Shown here one piece after another: positions 1 through 8,396 of a stretch of 64,000 nt of DNA (position 1 is the stretch's first letter; every line of letters begins with the position of its first letter). The notes below the pieces were generated by a model. That model ran no database searches. It was not told the origin of the DNA and worked only from the letters and a program-made list of their open reading frames with translations. The DNA lies in assembly GCF_002894645.1 (NCBI RefSeq), contig NZ_NCQY01000020.1:19138-83137 (forward strand), read 5' to 3'. Position numbers and translations under genes: made by a program. The DNA comes from Salinibacter altiplanensis. Lineage in GTDB: Bacteria; Bacteroidota; Rhodothermia; Rhodothermales; Salinibacteraceae.

Positions 1-1
1 G

Positions 2-550
2 GCGTCCATGCCTGGAGACACGACCGCGGCGTCGCCTCAGGACACGACCGCGGGGTCCCCTTTGGATACAACCGCCATGCGATCGCCCCGAGACTCGACG
101 GGGGGGCGGCCCCGAGACTCGGCACGCGGGGGGGGCTCGGTTGTCCAACGGCTTCGCGACTCCCTCAAGGTCGTCGGGCAGCTTCAAGATTCGGTCCGGG
201 CCCTTCGGGAGGAGCTTCGCACAACTGAGCAGGAGGCCACCACCCTTCAGGAGCGGGTGGCGTCGCTGGAGAACCGCGAGGCGAAGGTTGATGAACTGAA
301 GGACGCCCTTTTGGGCATGGGACAGCGGGAGCTCGCGACGGTGTTGACCAACGTCGACATGAAGGTCCTCAAGACGCTGTACCAGCGAACGTCGGGGCGA
401 ACACGGACCCAGCTGCTCCAAGCCATCTCGGCGGAGCGGACGGCACAGTTTGTGAATCAGGTGGTCGAGGAGGAGGATGCGGCCGCCGACACGACTGCTG
501 GGGAGGGAGCGGGAAGGAAAAGAGGAAGGGACGCGTCTCCGTTTCGGTAG
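2..550 (+). CDS. MotE-like flagellar protein, 5' end cut by window edge
   Basis: The frame is open to the left edge, so the start probably lies outside the window (first in-window ATG at 8). Visible parts are a low-complexity Thr/Asp/Pro/Arg segment with repeated DTTA and PRDS units, a coiled coil at about residues 45-105, and a C-terminal helical region (LKDALLGMGQRELATVL onward) resembling the MgtE-N-like domain of MotE proteins. MotE is a periplasmic/membrane-anchored chaperone of the stator protein MotC in other bacteria. An N-terminal membrane anchor would be expected upstream. It sits directly before fliK, where fliJ/motE-type genes commonly lie. The assignment rests on context and the C-terminal pattern and is tentative. 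Confidence 0.5.
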   Translation, partial: ASMPGDTTAASPQDTTAGSPLDTTAMRSPRDSTGGRPRDSARGGGSVVQRLRDSLKVVGQLQDSVRALREELRTTEQEATTLQERVASLENREAKVDELKDALLGMGQRELATVLTNVDMKVLKTLYQRTSGRTRTQLLQAISAERTAQFVNQVVEEEDAAADTTAGEGAGRKRGRDASPFR

Positions 551-609
551 CACGTCGTCCACACACCAAATTTTTGCTCAACCGGGCCCGTGACGGGGCC
601 GCACCCACC

Positions 610-2445
610 ATGCACACGATTCACTCTGCACCACCGGCCGAGACCGCTACGCAGAAGGCCCCAGCCACGGACAAGGCGGAGACGGCCGCCACGGGCTTCC
701 CGGCAATCTTGTCCAGGGTGCAGCCGTCGTCTGAGGGCACCGTGGAGGGGGCTGGACGCACGGTCCAGCGTCTCGTGATGGAAGGAGAGGGAGCGGCCAG
801 ACTTGAGAAAATGAAGGCCAACGGAGAAGAGGGCGGCGTCGCGGCGTTGTTTGGACGGGTGGTTTTTCGAGCGGGAAAGGGGGAGGGGAAGGGAGGCAAG
901 ACACTTCTTCCTACAGGAGCGCGCGCGAAGGGGAAGGGGAAGGACCAGTCGGCCTCGGCGGATACGCCCAAGCTGATGCCGGTCCTACACGTAGAGGGAG
1001 AGGGAAGGGTACGGCTGCTTTCCGGCGGGGCAGCTCGAGGTGGAGAGCAGGAGAACGGGCGGACCGGTACGAAGCAGGCTCGGGCAGCAAAGCAGGCTCG
1101 GGTGTCGCGGGGCCTGGTGGCCCTAGTGTCGGGCGATGGAACGGCACGGTCGGTGGCAGAGGGGGCATCGAAGGGACAGAAGACGGTTCTCCTACGGAAG
1201 ACGGTTCCCCTGGTGAAGAGAGGAGAGGCAGAGGGCCGACGGGCTGCGACGCAGGGGCGGTCGGGCGGGCAGAAGACGGGAACAAACGCGCCCAGGTTGC
1301 CCGGCGTCGGGGCCGGCCGTGCGAACCAGGTGTCCGAGGGAGGGCGAGGGAGAGAGGCGACCCCAAACGGAGGGGGACGAGCACACGTGCAGGGCACGGG
1401 TTCTGAGGGAGAGAAGGGGCGCACAGGTCAGAGGAAGGGCCGACAGCTTGTTCCACGCGGGTCGAGTGCGGAGGGACCGGTGCGGGAAGGAGCCGGCCGA
1501 CCGGCCGACGCTGGTTCGGGAAAGGGACGAGAGCCCGGGCGGGACGGAGCGCGCAGCAGGCAGGTGTCCCCATCGTCCGTGAAGGGAGGGAGTTCGGAGC
1601 CAGGGAGGGGGCGTGATGCAGCGGCCGATGGGCGTTCAGCCCGTATGGACCGAGACGGGGCACGCTCCGCCGAGCGGCGAGGGCAGAAGGGGCAACAGGG
1701 GGGGAAGGGCCGGCAGAAGGGCGGTGGCCAGCAGGGGCAGAATGCCGGCCAGAACGGAAAGGGCCAGAGCGGTCAGGGCCAGAGGGGGCAGGGTCAAGGG
1801 ACGAAGAACGGTCCCGGGTTTCAGGCCCTTGCGTCCTCCTCCACATCGACGTCCGAGACGTCCGGGGAGTCCGAGGCCCGCACGCTCCGCGCTTCCCTGA
1901 CGCGCGAGGGTGCCTCGACGGGCAGCGGCACGCAGACGGACGGGAGCGGGAAAAACACGTCCGGGGGCGGAGCGGGCACGGCGTCCAAGACGGGGGCAGA
2001 CGCGCGTCCCCGAGGCAAGTCGGGACCGCCCCGCACGATGCCATCGGCGTGGCTCAATGCGGCCAAGCAAGGGCCCCTTCGCACGGCGGAGCTTGCCGGC
2101 GGGTGGAAGTCCCTGGAGATGTCGCTGGGGGAGGACAAGGGCACGATGACTGTGAAGGCCCGGCAAGGGCAGGAGCAGACGGCCGTGTCGGTCGGGTTCA
2201 GCGAGACCCGAGTACAGGCTCAGGTGGCGGCCAATGCGCGCCAGCTTCAGGAGGCCATGCAGTCCCAGTACGGCACCGACGTCGACCTCTCCTTCGGGGG
2301 GGGCGACGCGAACGAGTCGGACCAGCAGGCCTCGGAGGGGGCGTCGTCGGACCGGTCCTCTGCCCTGGCGCCCGGAGACGAATCCACTGAGGAGAGCCCC
2401 TCCGGCACGTCCACCCTCCGCGGTCGCCGCGAATGGATCGGGTAG
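610..2445 (+). CDS. fliK: Flagellar hook-length control protein FliK
   Basis: FliK is exported during hook assembly and switches the export gate (FlhB) to filament substrates when the hook reaches its set length. The predicted 611-residue protein has a very long Gly/Arg/Gln/Lys-rich disordered region (about residues 60-450), suited to a molecular ruler. A C-terminal Flg_hook-type domain (about 490-570) carries the expected pattern LEMSLGEDKGTMTVKARQ followed by amphipathic helices. ATG at 610 is preferred over an in-frame TTG at 574. It lies between the MotE-like gene and flgD, the usual place. The ruler region is unusually basic for a halophile protein. Confidence 0.78.
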   Translation: MHTIHSAPPAETATQKAPATDKAETAATGFPAILSRVQPSSEGTVEGAGRTVQRLVMEGEGAARLEKMKANGEEGGVAALFGRVVFRAGKGEGKGGKTLLPTGARAKGKGKDQSASADTPKLMPVLHVEGEGRVRLLSGGAARGGEQENGRTGTKQARAAKQARVSRGLVALVSGDGTARSVAEGASKGQKTVLLRKTVPLVKRGEAEGRRAATQGRSGGQKTGTNAPRLPGVGAGRANQVSEGGRGREATPNGGGRAHVQGTGSEGEKGRTGQRKGRQLVPRGSSAEGPVREGAGRPADAGSGKGREPGRDGARSRQVSPSSVKGGSSEPGRGRDAAADGRSARMDRDGARSAERRGQKGQQGGKGRQKGGGQQGQNAGQNGKGQSGQGQRGQGQGTKNGPGFQALASSSTSTSETSGESEARTLRASLTREGASTGSGTQTDGSGKNTSGGGAGTASKTGADARPRGKSGPPRTMPSAWLNAAKQGPLRTAELAGGWKSLEMSLGEDKGTMTVKARQGQEQTAVSVGFSETRVQAQVAANARQLQEAMQSQYGTDVDLSFGGGDANESDQQASEGASSDRSSALAPGDESTEESPSGTSTLRGRREWIG

Positions 2446-2511
2446 AGTCGGCGGCATGCCCACATCCCCCGTATTGCTTGCGTCCTACTTTCCTAATGCT
2501 CCCAACCAGCC

Positions 2512-3219
2512 ATGATCGATCCCCTCGGCCCCTCCACAGAGACAGCCCGCCCCGCCTCCGCAGCTGAGAGTGGGGCGGACGGAGCCGGGGGCCTCTCGGA
2601 GGCCACCTCGGCGAACCTCGGCAAGAACGATTTTCTGAAGCTGCTCACCACGCAGCTCAAAAATCAGGACCCCTCGAACCCGATGAAGGGGAAGGAGTTT
2701 GCCGCGCAACTGGCCCAGTTTAGCTCCGTCGAGCAGCTCAACAACATCAGCGGCCAGATCAAGGAGCAGGGAAACAGCGATGGGGCGCTCGCCCAGAGCC
2801 TCAATGACAGCATTGCCACCGACCTCATCGGGCGCCGGGTGGAGACCTCGGGCAACACCATGCAGTGGACGGGGGAGGGGGAGGCCACCTTCGGCCTTGA
2901 CCTGGAGCGCCCGGCCGCCGAGGCGACGGTCACAATCCGCGACGCGGGCGGCAACGCGATCCACACGGAAACCCTCAAGGACGTGTCGGGGACGACGGAG
3001 GTGTCGTGGGACGGGACGACGGACGGCGGGGCCCCAGCGCCCGCGGGCACGTACTCGGTGGACGTAAACGCCACGAGCGGGAGCGGGGACTCCATTCAGG
3101 CGGCCGCCCAACTGGAGGGCACCGTCGACCGCGTGACCCTGGAGGACGGCGGGACGTCCCTCCGCATTGGCGGCGCGCAGGTAGCAATGAGCCGGGTGCA
3201 GAGCATTGCAGCCCAGTAG
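2512..3219 (+). CDS. flgD: Flagellar hook assembly scaffold FlgD
   Basis: FlgD caps the growing hook and guides FlgE polymerisation. The 235-residue protein has the conserved N-terminal block [20 protein letters not shown] followed by [16 protein letters not shown] (about residues 40-80). An Ig-like FlgD domain follows (about 120-185, TVTIRDAGG to [11 protein letters not shown]), then a C-terminal Tudor-like segment ([17 protein letters not shown]). It lies 66 bp after fliK and just before the TIGR02530-type gene and flgE, the order seen in many phyla. Length is typical. Confidence 0.94.
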   Translation: MIDPLGPSTETARPASAAESGADGAGGLSEATSANLGKNDFLKLLTTQLKNQDPSNPMKGKEFAAQLAQFSSVEQLNNISGQIKEQGNSDGALAQSLNDSIATDLIGRRVETSGNTMQWTGEGEATFGLDLERPAAEATVTIRDAGGNAIHTETLKDVSGTTEVSWDGTTDGGAPAPAGTYSVDVNATSGSGDSIQAAAQLEGTVDRVTLEDGGTSLRIGGAQVAMSRVQSIAAQ

Positions 3220-3261
3220 GGCCCCTCTCCCCGCCGTACACACCCGTTTTTCAATCCCTCC

Positions 3262-3669
3262 ATGACGGTTCACCAGCGAAATGGCCGCATACCGCCGGAC
3301 GCGCTCCGGCAGACACCCACACAGGACCCCTCTTCGCCCGACGGGTCGTCCACGAACACGGACGAGACCTCGTTCGAGGATCACCTGAAGGCGGCTCGAG
3401 ACCCGACGGACGGCATTGAGCTGTCCGGGCACGCCAAGCAGCGAATTGCTCAGCGCAACATTTCGCTCGACGCCACCGAGCGCCAAGAACTCGACGACGC
3501 CATGACGAAACTCGACGACAAAGGGGCCCAGGACGCGGCCGTCCTCCGGGACGATGCGGCCTTCGTGGTCAACGTGCCGAGCCGAACCGTCGTCACGGCC
3601 CTCGACCAGCCTGAGATGCAAGGGCGGGTCTTTACGAACATCGACAGCGCCATGACGCTTTCGCACTAA
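3262..3669 (+). CDS. Flagellar operon protein, TIGR02530 type
   Basis: The 135-residue protein matches the small family found between flgD and flgE in many flagellar operons (TIGR02530, function not established). Diagnostic residues are in the C-terminal half: ELSGHAKQRIAQRNISL, a helix (TERQELDDAMTKLDDKGAQDA), then a beta-rich end with FVVNVPSRTVVTA and VFTNIDSAMTL. The N-terminal 45 residues are disordered. No signal peptide or membrane segment is seen. It starts 42 bp after flgD and is presumably co-transcribed with it. Confidence 0.83.
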   Translation: MTVHQRNGRIPPDALRQTPTQDPSSPDGSSTNTDETSFEDHLKAARDPTDGIELSGHAKQRIAQRNISLDATERQELDDAMTKLDDKGAQDAAVLRDDAAFVVNVPSRTVVTALDQPEMQGRVFTNIDSAMTLSH

Positions 3670-3829
3670 AGCCAGCACTCCTCAGCACCCTCGTTCGAAC
3701 TAGCGATTGAATCCGGCAGGACCCATGTCTCGGGGCCACTTGGGACACGGGACGCCGGGGCGCAGCCGACCGACCGACGCTGCGCGCGTTTCGACGTGTT
3801 TCTTTTTAAACCAATCACCCTGAGACCTT

Positions 3830-5173
3830 ATGAGTCTTCAGTCCCTGAGCATCGGCGTCTCCGGCCTTCGCAGTCACCAGACGCGCCTCGACACGGTCAG
3901 CAACAACATCGCAAACTCCAGCACCACCGCCTTCAAGCGCCAGCGCGCGGCCTTTAGCGAGGAGCTCGGCCAGGAAATTCTGGGGGTCGGGCGCACGGCG
4001 GGCGGCTCGGCCATCAACCCCTCGAAGGTGGGGCGCGGCGTCTCGGTCGCCTCCATCGACCGGGATTTTGGGCAGGGCTCGCTCAACGAGACGGGCATCA
4101 AGACCGACCTCGCGCTGGACGGGGACGGCTTCTTCATCGCCAGTCCCAAAAGCGGAGCGGCGAGCGACCAGCGCCGCCTCACGCGGGCCGGCAATTTCTC
4201 GTTTAACCAGAACGGCGAACTCGTGACGGCCAACGGACTGAACGTGAAGGGCTGGGAGTTCGACGACAGCGGGACCCTCGACACGGGCGAATTGAAAGAT
4301 GTCCAGTTCGACCCCAATGCCCAGTCGTCCGCGAAGGTGACGGAGGACATTTCCATCGGGGGCAACCTCTCCGCCGATCTATCAACCAACGGGGCAAGTC
4401 CTGGAGAGACGACCAGCATCTCCACCGTCGTGTATGACAATCAAGGCGAGTCGAAGTCCGTCACAGTAGAATTTGAGCGCGTTCAGAGCCGGGACGAAGG
4501 GGACCCAACCGACCAGTGGGAGTTTACGATCGAGGACGGGGAAGGGAATGTTCTCGATGACCCGGGTGGGCCGCCTAATGGATCGACTCCAAACACACTC
4601 GAGTTTGACGCGGATGGCAATGTGACCTCGGTTGACGGAACCGGTGTAAACCCCAACAATCCCGGCACGTTCGAAGCGAATTTTGACTGGGACATCAACG
4701 ACGACGGAGCCCAGGAAACCCTTAGCCTCGCGTTTGGAGACGAAACCGGCGGGTCGGTCACGCAGTACTCCGGCTCCACCACCACGACCGTGACCAGCCA
4801 AGACGGGCGGTCCTCCGGGGAGCTGGCCGGCTTTCAGTTTACGCCGGAGGGGGCCCTGGAGCTCAACTACACCAACGGCGTTCAGGACCAGCTCTTTCAG
4901 CTGGCGATCGGCAACGTGAACAACCCGAACGGCCTGGAGCAGCAGGGCGACAACTTCTTTACCACGACCAGCGCCTCGGGTGACCTGCAACTCGGGCAGG
5001 CCGGCCGCGACCTGCAGACCTCCGTGGTATCCGGGTCCCTGGAGTCGAGCAACGTGGACCTCGCGAAGGAATTTTCCGACCTCATCAAGGCCCAGCGGAG
5101 CTACCAGGCCTCTTCCCAGATCATCACGACCGCGGACGAGGTCTTGAACCAGACCGTTCAGCTCAAGCGGTAG
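3830..5173 (+). CDS. flgE: Flagellar hook protein FlgE
   Basis: FlgE polymerises into the hook, the universal joint between basal body and filament. The 447-residue protein starts with the rod/hook N-terminal motif (SIGVSGLRSHQTRLDTVSNN, then IANSSTTAFKRQ). It has an acidic FlgE D2-type beta domain in the middle (about 150-330, rich in D, G and N) and ends with the coiled-coil motif SNVDLAKEFSDLIKAQRSYQ and a terminal QLKR. Both ends match hook rather than rod proteins, and the length fits FlgE. A 160-bp gap precedes it, in which no clear promoter was recognised. Confidence 0.93.
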   Translation: MSLQSLSIGVSGLRSHQTRLDTVSNNIANSSTTAFKRQRAAFSEELGQEILGVGRTAGGSAINPSKVGRGVSVASIDRDFGQGSLNETGIKTDLALDGDGFFIASPKSGAASDQRRLTRAGNFSFNQNGELVTANGLNVKGWEFDDSGTLDTGELKDVQFDPNAQSSAKVTEDISIGGNLSADLSTNGASPGETTSISTVVYDNQGESKSVTVEFERVQSRDEGDPTDQWEFTIEDGEGNVLDDPGGPPNGSTPNTLEFDADGNVTSVDGTGVNPNNPGTFEANFDWDINDDGAQETLSLAFGDETGGSVTQYSGSTTTTVTSQDGRSSGELAGFQFTPEGALELNYTNGVQDQLFQLAIGNVNNPNGLEQQGDNFFTTTSASGDLQLGQAGRDLQTSVVSGSLESSNVDLAKEFSDLIKAQRSYQASSQIITTADEVLNQTVQLKR

Positions 5174-5248
5174 CCGGTAGGTCCGCACTGAGCCGTGTGA
5201 GACAAGGCATTTCATAGAGAACACGGGGCCCAGTGGGAGACCAAGCCG

Positions 5249-5290
5249 ATCGGCGGCCCGGAGGGTTAAAAGTCCGCCCGGGCCGCCGAT
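5249..5290 (+). repeat. 12-bp perfect inverted repeat spanning the cheW promoter
   Basis: ATCGGCGGCCCG at 5249-5260 is exactly mirrored by CGGGCCGCCGAT at 5279-5290, with an 18-base spacer. The right arm contains most of the sigma-28 -10 element and the spacer contains the -35 element. No T-run follows, so it is not a classical terminator of flgE. It could be an operator or an RNA hairpin at the end of the flgE transcript. Confidence 0.6.
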
Positions 5291-5292
5291 AA
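5266..5292 (+). promoter_or_regulatory. Sigma-28 (FliA) promoter of the cheW operon
   Basis: TTAAAAGT at 5266-5273, an 11-base spacer, then GCCGATAA at 5285-5292. This matches the enterobacterial FliA consensus (TAAAGTTT-N11-GCCGATAA), with a perfect -10 element. It lies about 70 bp upstream of the cheW ATG and 93 bp after flgE. Three other sites in the window share the same spacing. Confidence 0.75.
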
Positions 5293-5361
5293 CGAAAAGT
5301 GAGCCCATCCGACTGCCCTAACCGCCGCACGTTTCTTTCATCGCCGACTCGTTCTGTGTCC

Positions 5362-5883
5362 ATGCGCGATCCTGACTCTCAGACCGAAGACGTCCGCCAG
5401 TTCGTCAGCTTCATCGTGGCGGAGGAAGAATTTGGGGTCGATATCCTGACGGTGCAGGAGATCATCCGCCCCGTCGAGATCACCCGTGTGCCCCACGCCC
5501 CCGACTTTGTGGAGGGTGTGATCAACCTGCGCGGGCGAATCCTCCCCATCATAGACCTGCGCACGCGCCTCGGCTTTCCGGAGCGCGACCAGGACGAAGA
5601 CACCCGGATTCTCGTGGTGGAGCTGGAGGACCAGACGGTCGGGTTCATTACCGACTCCGTCCGCGAGGTTCTGCGCGTGGAAGAGAGCACGATCGAACCC
5701 GCCCCCGACCTTGCCACGAACATCGACACGCACTTTTTGCGAGGCGTGGCGAAGCTCGAGGAGCGCCTTCTCATCCTGCTGGATCTGGATGGCATCTTCT
5801 CCAAAGAAGAGGAGGAGGCCCTTCAAGGCATGGAAGGGGAGGAAGAGTCTGACGCACCCGCCGCGCAAGGCGCCGCGGCATAG
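5362..5883 (+). CDS. cheW: Chemotaxis coupling protein CheW
   Basis: CheW links chemoreceptors to the kinase CheA in receptor arrays. The 173-residue protein is a single CheW domain: QFVSFIVAEEEFGVDILTVQ, EIIRPVEITRVPHAP, then GVINLRGRILPIIDLRTRLG and a final ...LRGVAKLEERLLILLDLDGI. An acidic tail follows. ATG at 5362 is preferred; an in-frame GTG at 5299 would add 21 residues unlike the family and lies only about 7 bases from the -10 element of the sigma-28 promoter. It is the first gene of the che operon. Confidence 0.95.
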   Translation: MRDPDSQTEDVRQFVSFIVAEEEFGVDILTVQEIIRPVEITRVPHAPDFVEGVINLRGRILPIIDLRTRLGFPERDQDEDTRILVVELEDQTVGFITDSVREVLRVEESTIEPAPDLATNIDTHFLRGVAKLEERLLILLDLDGIFSKEEEEALQGMEGEEESDAPAAQGAAA

Positions 5884-5928
5884 CCCGTCCTCGCAGGTCC
5901 CCAACAGCTTCCCCTCGGGGAAAAACAT

Positions 5929-6807
5929 ATGAAACGGACGAATTCAAAAGAGGTGACCCTCTCGGTGCGGACGTTTGAACGTCTTCGCACGCTCATTCAA
6001 AAGCGCACCGGACTCGACTTTCCCGACGAAAAACGATACCTCCTGGAAAGTCGCGTCAAGCCGCGACTGAGGGCGCAGGGGGTGTCCAGCTTCGAGGCGT
6101 ACGCGGATCGTCTCGAGACGGACAACACCGGCGAGATTGCGAACCTGGTAAATGCGGTGACGATCAACGAGACAGCCTTCTTCCGGCACCCCTCGCAGTT
6201 CGAGGCGCTGGAGGAGTCGATTTTTCCCGAGCTGGTTCGGCGGCACCAGCAGCACCGGACGGGGCCCCTCCGGCTCTGGAGTGCGGCCTGCTCGGCCGGG
6301 GATGAAGCCTATTCGCTCGCCATTCTGATTCGGGAGGCGCTCGAGCCGCGCCACCCGCGCCTGGAGTACGAGATCGTGGGAACGGACATCGATACCGAAG
6401 CGCTCGACGAAGCTCGGGTGGGCCACTACCGCAAGCGATCCGTCCGAAACGTATCGTCGGCCTACCTGCGCGATTATTTCGATCAATCGGGGGACACCTT
6501 CGTGGTGAAGCCTTCGATCCGAGACATGGTGGAGTTCCGGCCCCTCAACCTTACCGATGCCCGGGACATGCGGAAAATGCGCAACTTCGACCTCATCATG
6601 TGTGCCAACGTGCTCATCTACTTCAACAAGGAATCCAAGCGGGAGGTGCTCCAGGGGCTGTACCGCTCCCTGCGCCCGGGCGGGTATCTCTTTGTCGGGG
6701 GATCGGAGGCCCTGGGCGAGCTGGAGGTTCCGCTGGAGGCTGCCCGTTACGACGGCGCACTCGCCTACCAGCGCCCCACCAACGGGTCGCTGTCCTCCTG
6801 CGCATGA
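5929..6807 (+). CDS. cheR: Chemotaxis protein methyltransferase CheR
   Basis: CheR methylates glutamates of chemoreceptors with S-adenosylmethionine, setting adaptation. The 292-residue protein has the N-terminal all-helical CheR domain (about 1-85, including LIQKRTGLDFPDEKRYLLESR and NAVTINETAFFRHPSQF). The C-terminal Rossmann methyltransferase domain follows, with the SAM-binding block LWSAACSAGDEAYSLAIL (about 112-129), VGTDID, and NFDLIMCANVLIYFN. The length is normal. It starts 45 bp after cheW and is followed by cheY, with cheB further down, so both adaptation enzymes share the operon. Confidence 0.95.
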   Translation: MKRTNSKEVTLSVRTFERLRTLIQKRTGLDFPDEKRYLLESRVKPRLRAQGVSSFEAYADRLETDNTGEIANLVNAVTINETAFFRHPSQFEALEESIFPELVRRHQQHRTGPLRLWSAACSAGDEAYSLAILIREALEPRHPRLEYEIVGTDIDTEALDEARVGHYRKRSVRNVSSAYLRDYFDQSGDTFVVKPSIRDMVEFRPLNLTDARDMRKMRNFDLIMCANVLIYFNKESKREVLQGLYRSLRPGGYLFVGGSEALGELEVPLEAARYDGALAYQRPTNGSLSSCA

Positions 6808-6879
6808 ACCCGAAGACCTCCCAACGGCAGCCTTTCCTTCGCACGCGTTCGCTTTTTCCTCAACCCCTTTGTTTTCCCC

Positions 6880-7251
6880 ATGAAGTTCTTGATCGTCGAC
6901 GACTCGCCCACGATGCTTCGCATCATTCGGAATGCCCTCCGAGAGATCGGCTACGACGAGATCGTAGAGGCCGAAGACGGCGAGGATGCACTGGACAAGC
7001 TAGAGGACAACGCCCCGGACTTCGTCGTCACGGACTGGAATATGCCCAACATGAACGGGGTGGATCTGGCCAACAACATCCGGAATCATCCCGAGTACTC
7101 CGACCTTCCGATCCTGATGATTACCACCCGAGGAATGAAGGAGGACGTGAAAACCGCCATGAAGGCCGAGGTGAATAACTACATCGTGAAGCCCTTTGAG
7201 CCGGAGGTGCTCGAAGAGAAGGTCGATAGCTGCCTTGAGGCAGCTGCGTAG
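6880..7251 (+). CDS. cheY: Chemotaxis response regulator CheY
   Basis: A 123-residue single receiver domain: FLIVDDSPTMLRIIRN (acidic pair D7/D8), phosphoacceptor D52 in VVTDWNMPNMNG, a Thr in ITTRG and the conserved Lys in NNYIVKPF. Phospho-CheY binds FliM at the motor to change rotation. Its kinase CheA and its likely phosphatase CheZ are encoded immediately downstream. The TDWNMP variant around the phosphorylation site is the one typical of CheY rather than of OmpR-type receivers. Confidence 0.95.
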   Translation: MKFLIVDDSPTMLRIIRNALREIGYDEIVEAEDGEDALDKLEDNAPDFVVTDWNMPNMNGVDLANNIRNHPEYSDLPILMITTRGMKEDVKTAMKAEVNNYIVKPFEPEVLEEKVDSCLEAAA

Positions 7252-7317
7252 GGGGGCTGGGTCCCACCGTCTCCACCTCACATGTAACTCCTTTTTCTTC
7301 TAATTCCTTTTTCTGCC

Positions 7318-8328
7318 ATGTCATCGCGTCCCCAAGTCCAAGAATTTCTGGACAAGCTGGACGAGCTGCAAGCGATCTTTGTGCTCAGCCGCCGGGTCTC
7401 CCCCTTTCTCGATCAGCTCTTCGACTTCGTCCAGGACATCACTGTACTCCTCGAAGAGGTCGATACCACGATTCGGACGCGCTCCGGACACATGGAGCGT
7501 GCGACCGAACACCTGAAAAGCGTGTCGGAGGCGACGGAGGTGGCCACGAGTGAGATTCTCGACCACTCCGACGAGGTCCTCAAGGATCTTCGAAGCATTG
7601 GGGACCAGTTGTCGACGCTCGAGGACCAGTTTGCCAAGGAGGCGGAGGCCGACAACCAGATTTTGGCCCTGCTTCGGGACGAGCTTGGGGAGGAGCACTC
7701 GGAGCTGCTGAACGAGGTGGCGCGCATCCAGGGCAAGAAGCAAGACCTGCGGGACGAGTGGACGACTGATCTCGAAGAGACCCGCGACGCCCTGTCTCCC
7801 ATCCGGGATCGGATGAACCAAATCATGATGTCTCTGCAGGTCCAAGACGTGACCGAGCAGCAGCTCTCTAGCGTGAACCACCTCATCGAGACGGTCCGTG
7901 ACCGGATCGACGCGCTTCTGGACCGGCTGGGAACGGGGGAGGCCGACCGGGGCCAGGCTCCCTCGGGGGTGCCCTCGCGCACGGCGGCGTTCAACATGAA
8001 CGCCGAGTACGACCACAACAAGCAGCGGGTGGCCGACGATGTGGTGGGGGGCAATGGCGAGGGAAGCACATCGACGGGGCAACGGAACGGTGGACAGGCG
8101 AAGGGCTCCTCGTCGCAGGCCACCGCGTCAGGGGGGGGCGCCTCCAATGGGGCTTCCTCCAGTGGGGCTTCCTCGAATGGAGCTTCCTCGGGGGGAGACG
8201 GAACGGCGGCCTCGCAGTCCGACATTGACGATATGTTCGACGATGGGGGCGGCGGGGGCGGCTCCAGTGGCGACGATGGCGGGGGAGAGGCGGCCTCCCA
8301 AGAAGAAATCGACGAGCTTTTTCAGTAG
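7318..8328 (+). CDS. cheZ: CheY phosphatase CheZ-like protein
   Basis: CheZ removes phosphate from CheY. The 336-residue protein is mostly long helices (about 1-205). A catalytic-helix motif near residues 172-186 reads SLQVQDVTEQQLSSV, where D177 and Q181 align with the Asp and Gln of the enterobacterial CheZ active site (FQDLTGQV). A Ser/Gly/Ala-rich linker follows, partly made of 15-bp DNA repeats. The tail contains two copies of an acidic peptide, SQSDIDDMF and SQEEIDELFQ, that resemble the C-terminal CheY-binding peptide of E. coli CheZ; one copy is usual. The position between cheY and cheA fits. Confidence 0.85.
   Translation: MSSRPQVQEFLDKLDELQAIFVLSRRVSPFLDQLFDFVQDITVLLEEVDTTIRTRSGHMERATEHLKSVSEATEVATSEILDHSDEVLKDLRSIGDQLSTLEDQFAKEAEADNQILALLRDELGEEHSELLNEVARIQGKKQDLRDEWTTDLEETRDALSPIRDRMNQIMMSLQVQDVTEQQLSSVNHLIETVRDRIDALLDRLGTGEADRGQAPSGVPSRTAAFNMNAEYDHNKQRVADDVVGGNGEGSTSTGQRNGGQAKGSSSQATASGGGASNGASSSGASSNGASSGGDGTAASQSDIDDMFDDGGGGGGSSGDDGGGEAASQEEIDELFQ
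8146..8190 (+). repeat. Three 15-bp tandem repeats within cheZ linker
   Basis: Units at 8146-8160, 8161-8175 and 8176-8190 follow the pattern ARTGGRGCTTCCTCS and encode (N/S)GASS three times. They lengthen the disordered linker between the CheZ catalytic domain and the CheY-binding tail. Confidence 0.75.
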
Positions 8329-8396
8329 GGCCCGTGCCCGACGCGCCATCCGCGGCCCTGGATTCTTCACACGGCGCACAATCTGTTTCCGGTCCC

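Noticed and set aside
3683-3720. T-loop-like GTTCGAA sequence suggesting a tRNA
   Set aside because: No acceptor stem, anticodon arm or D-loop could be folded around it.
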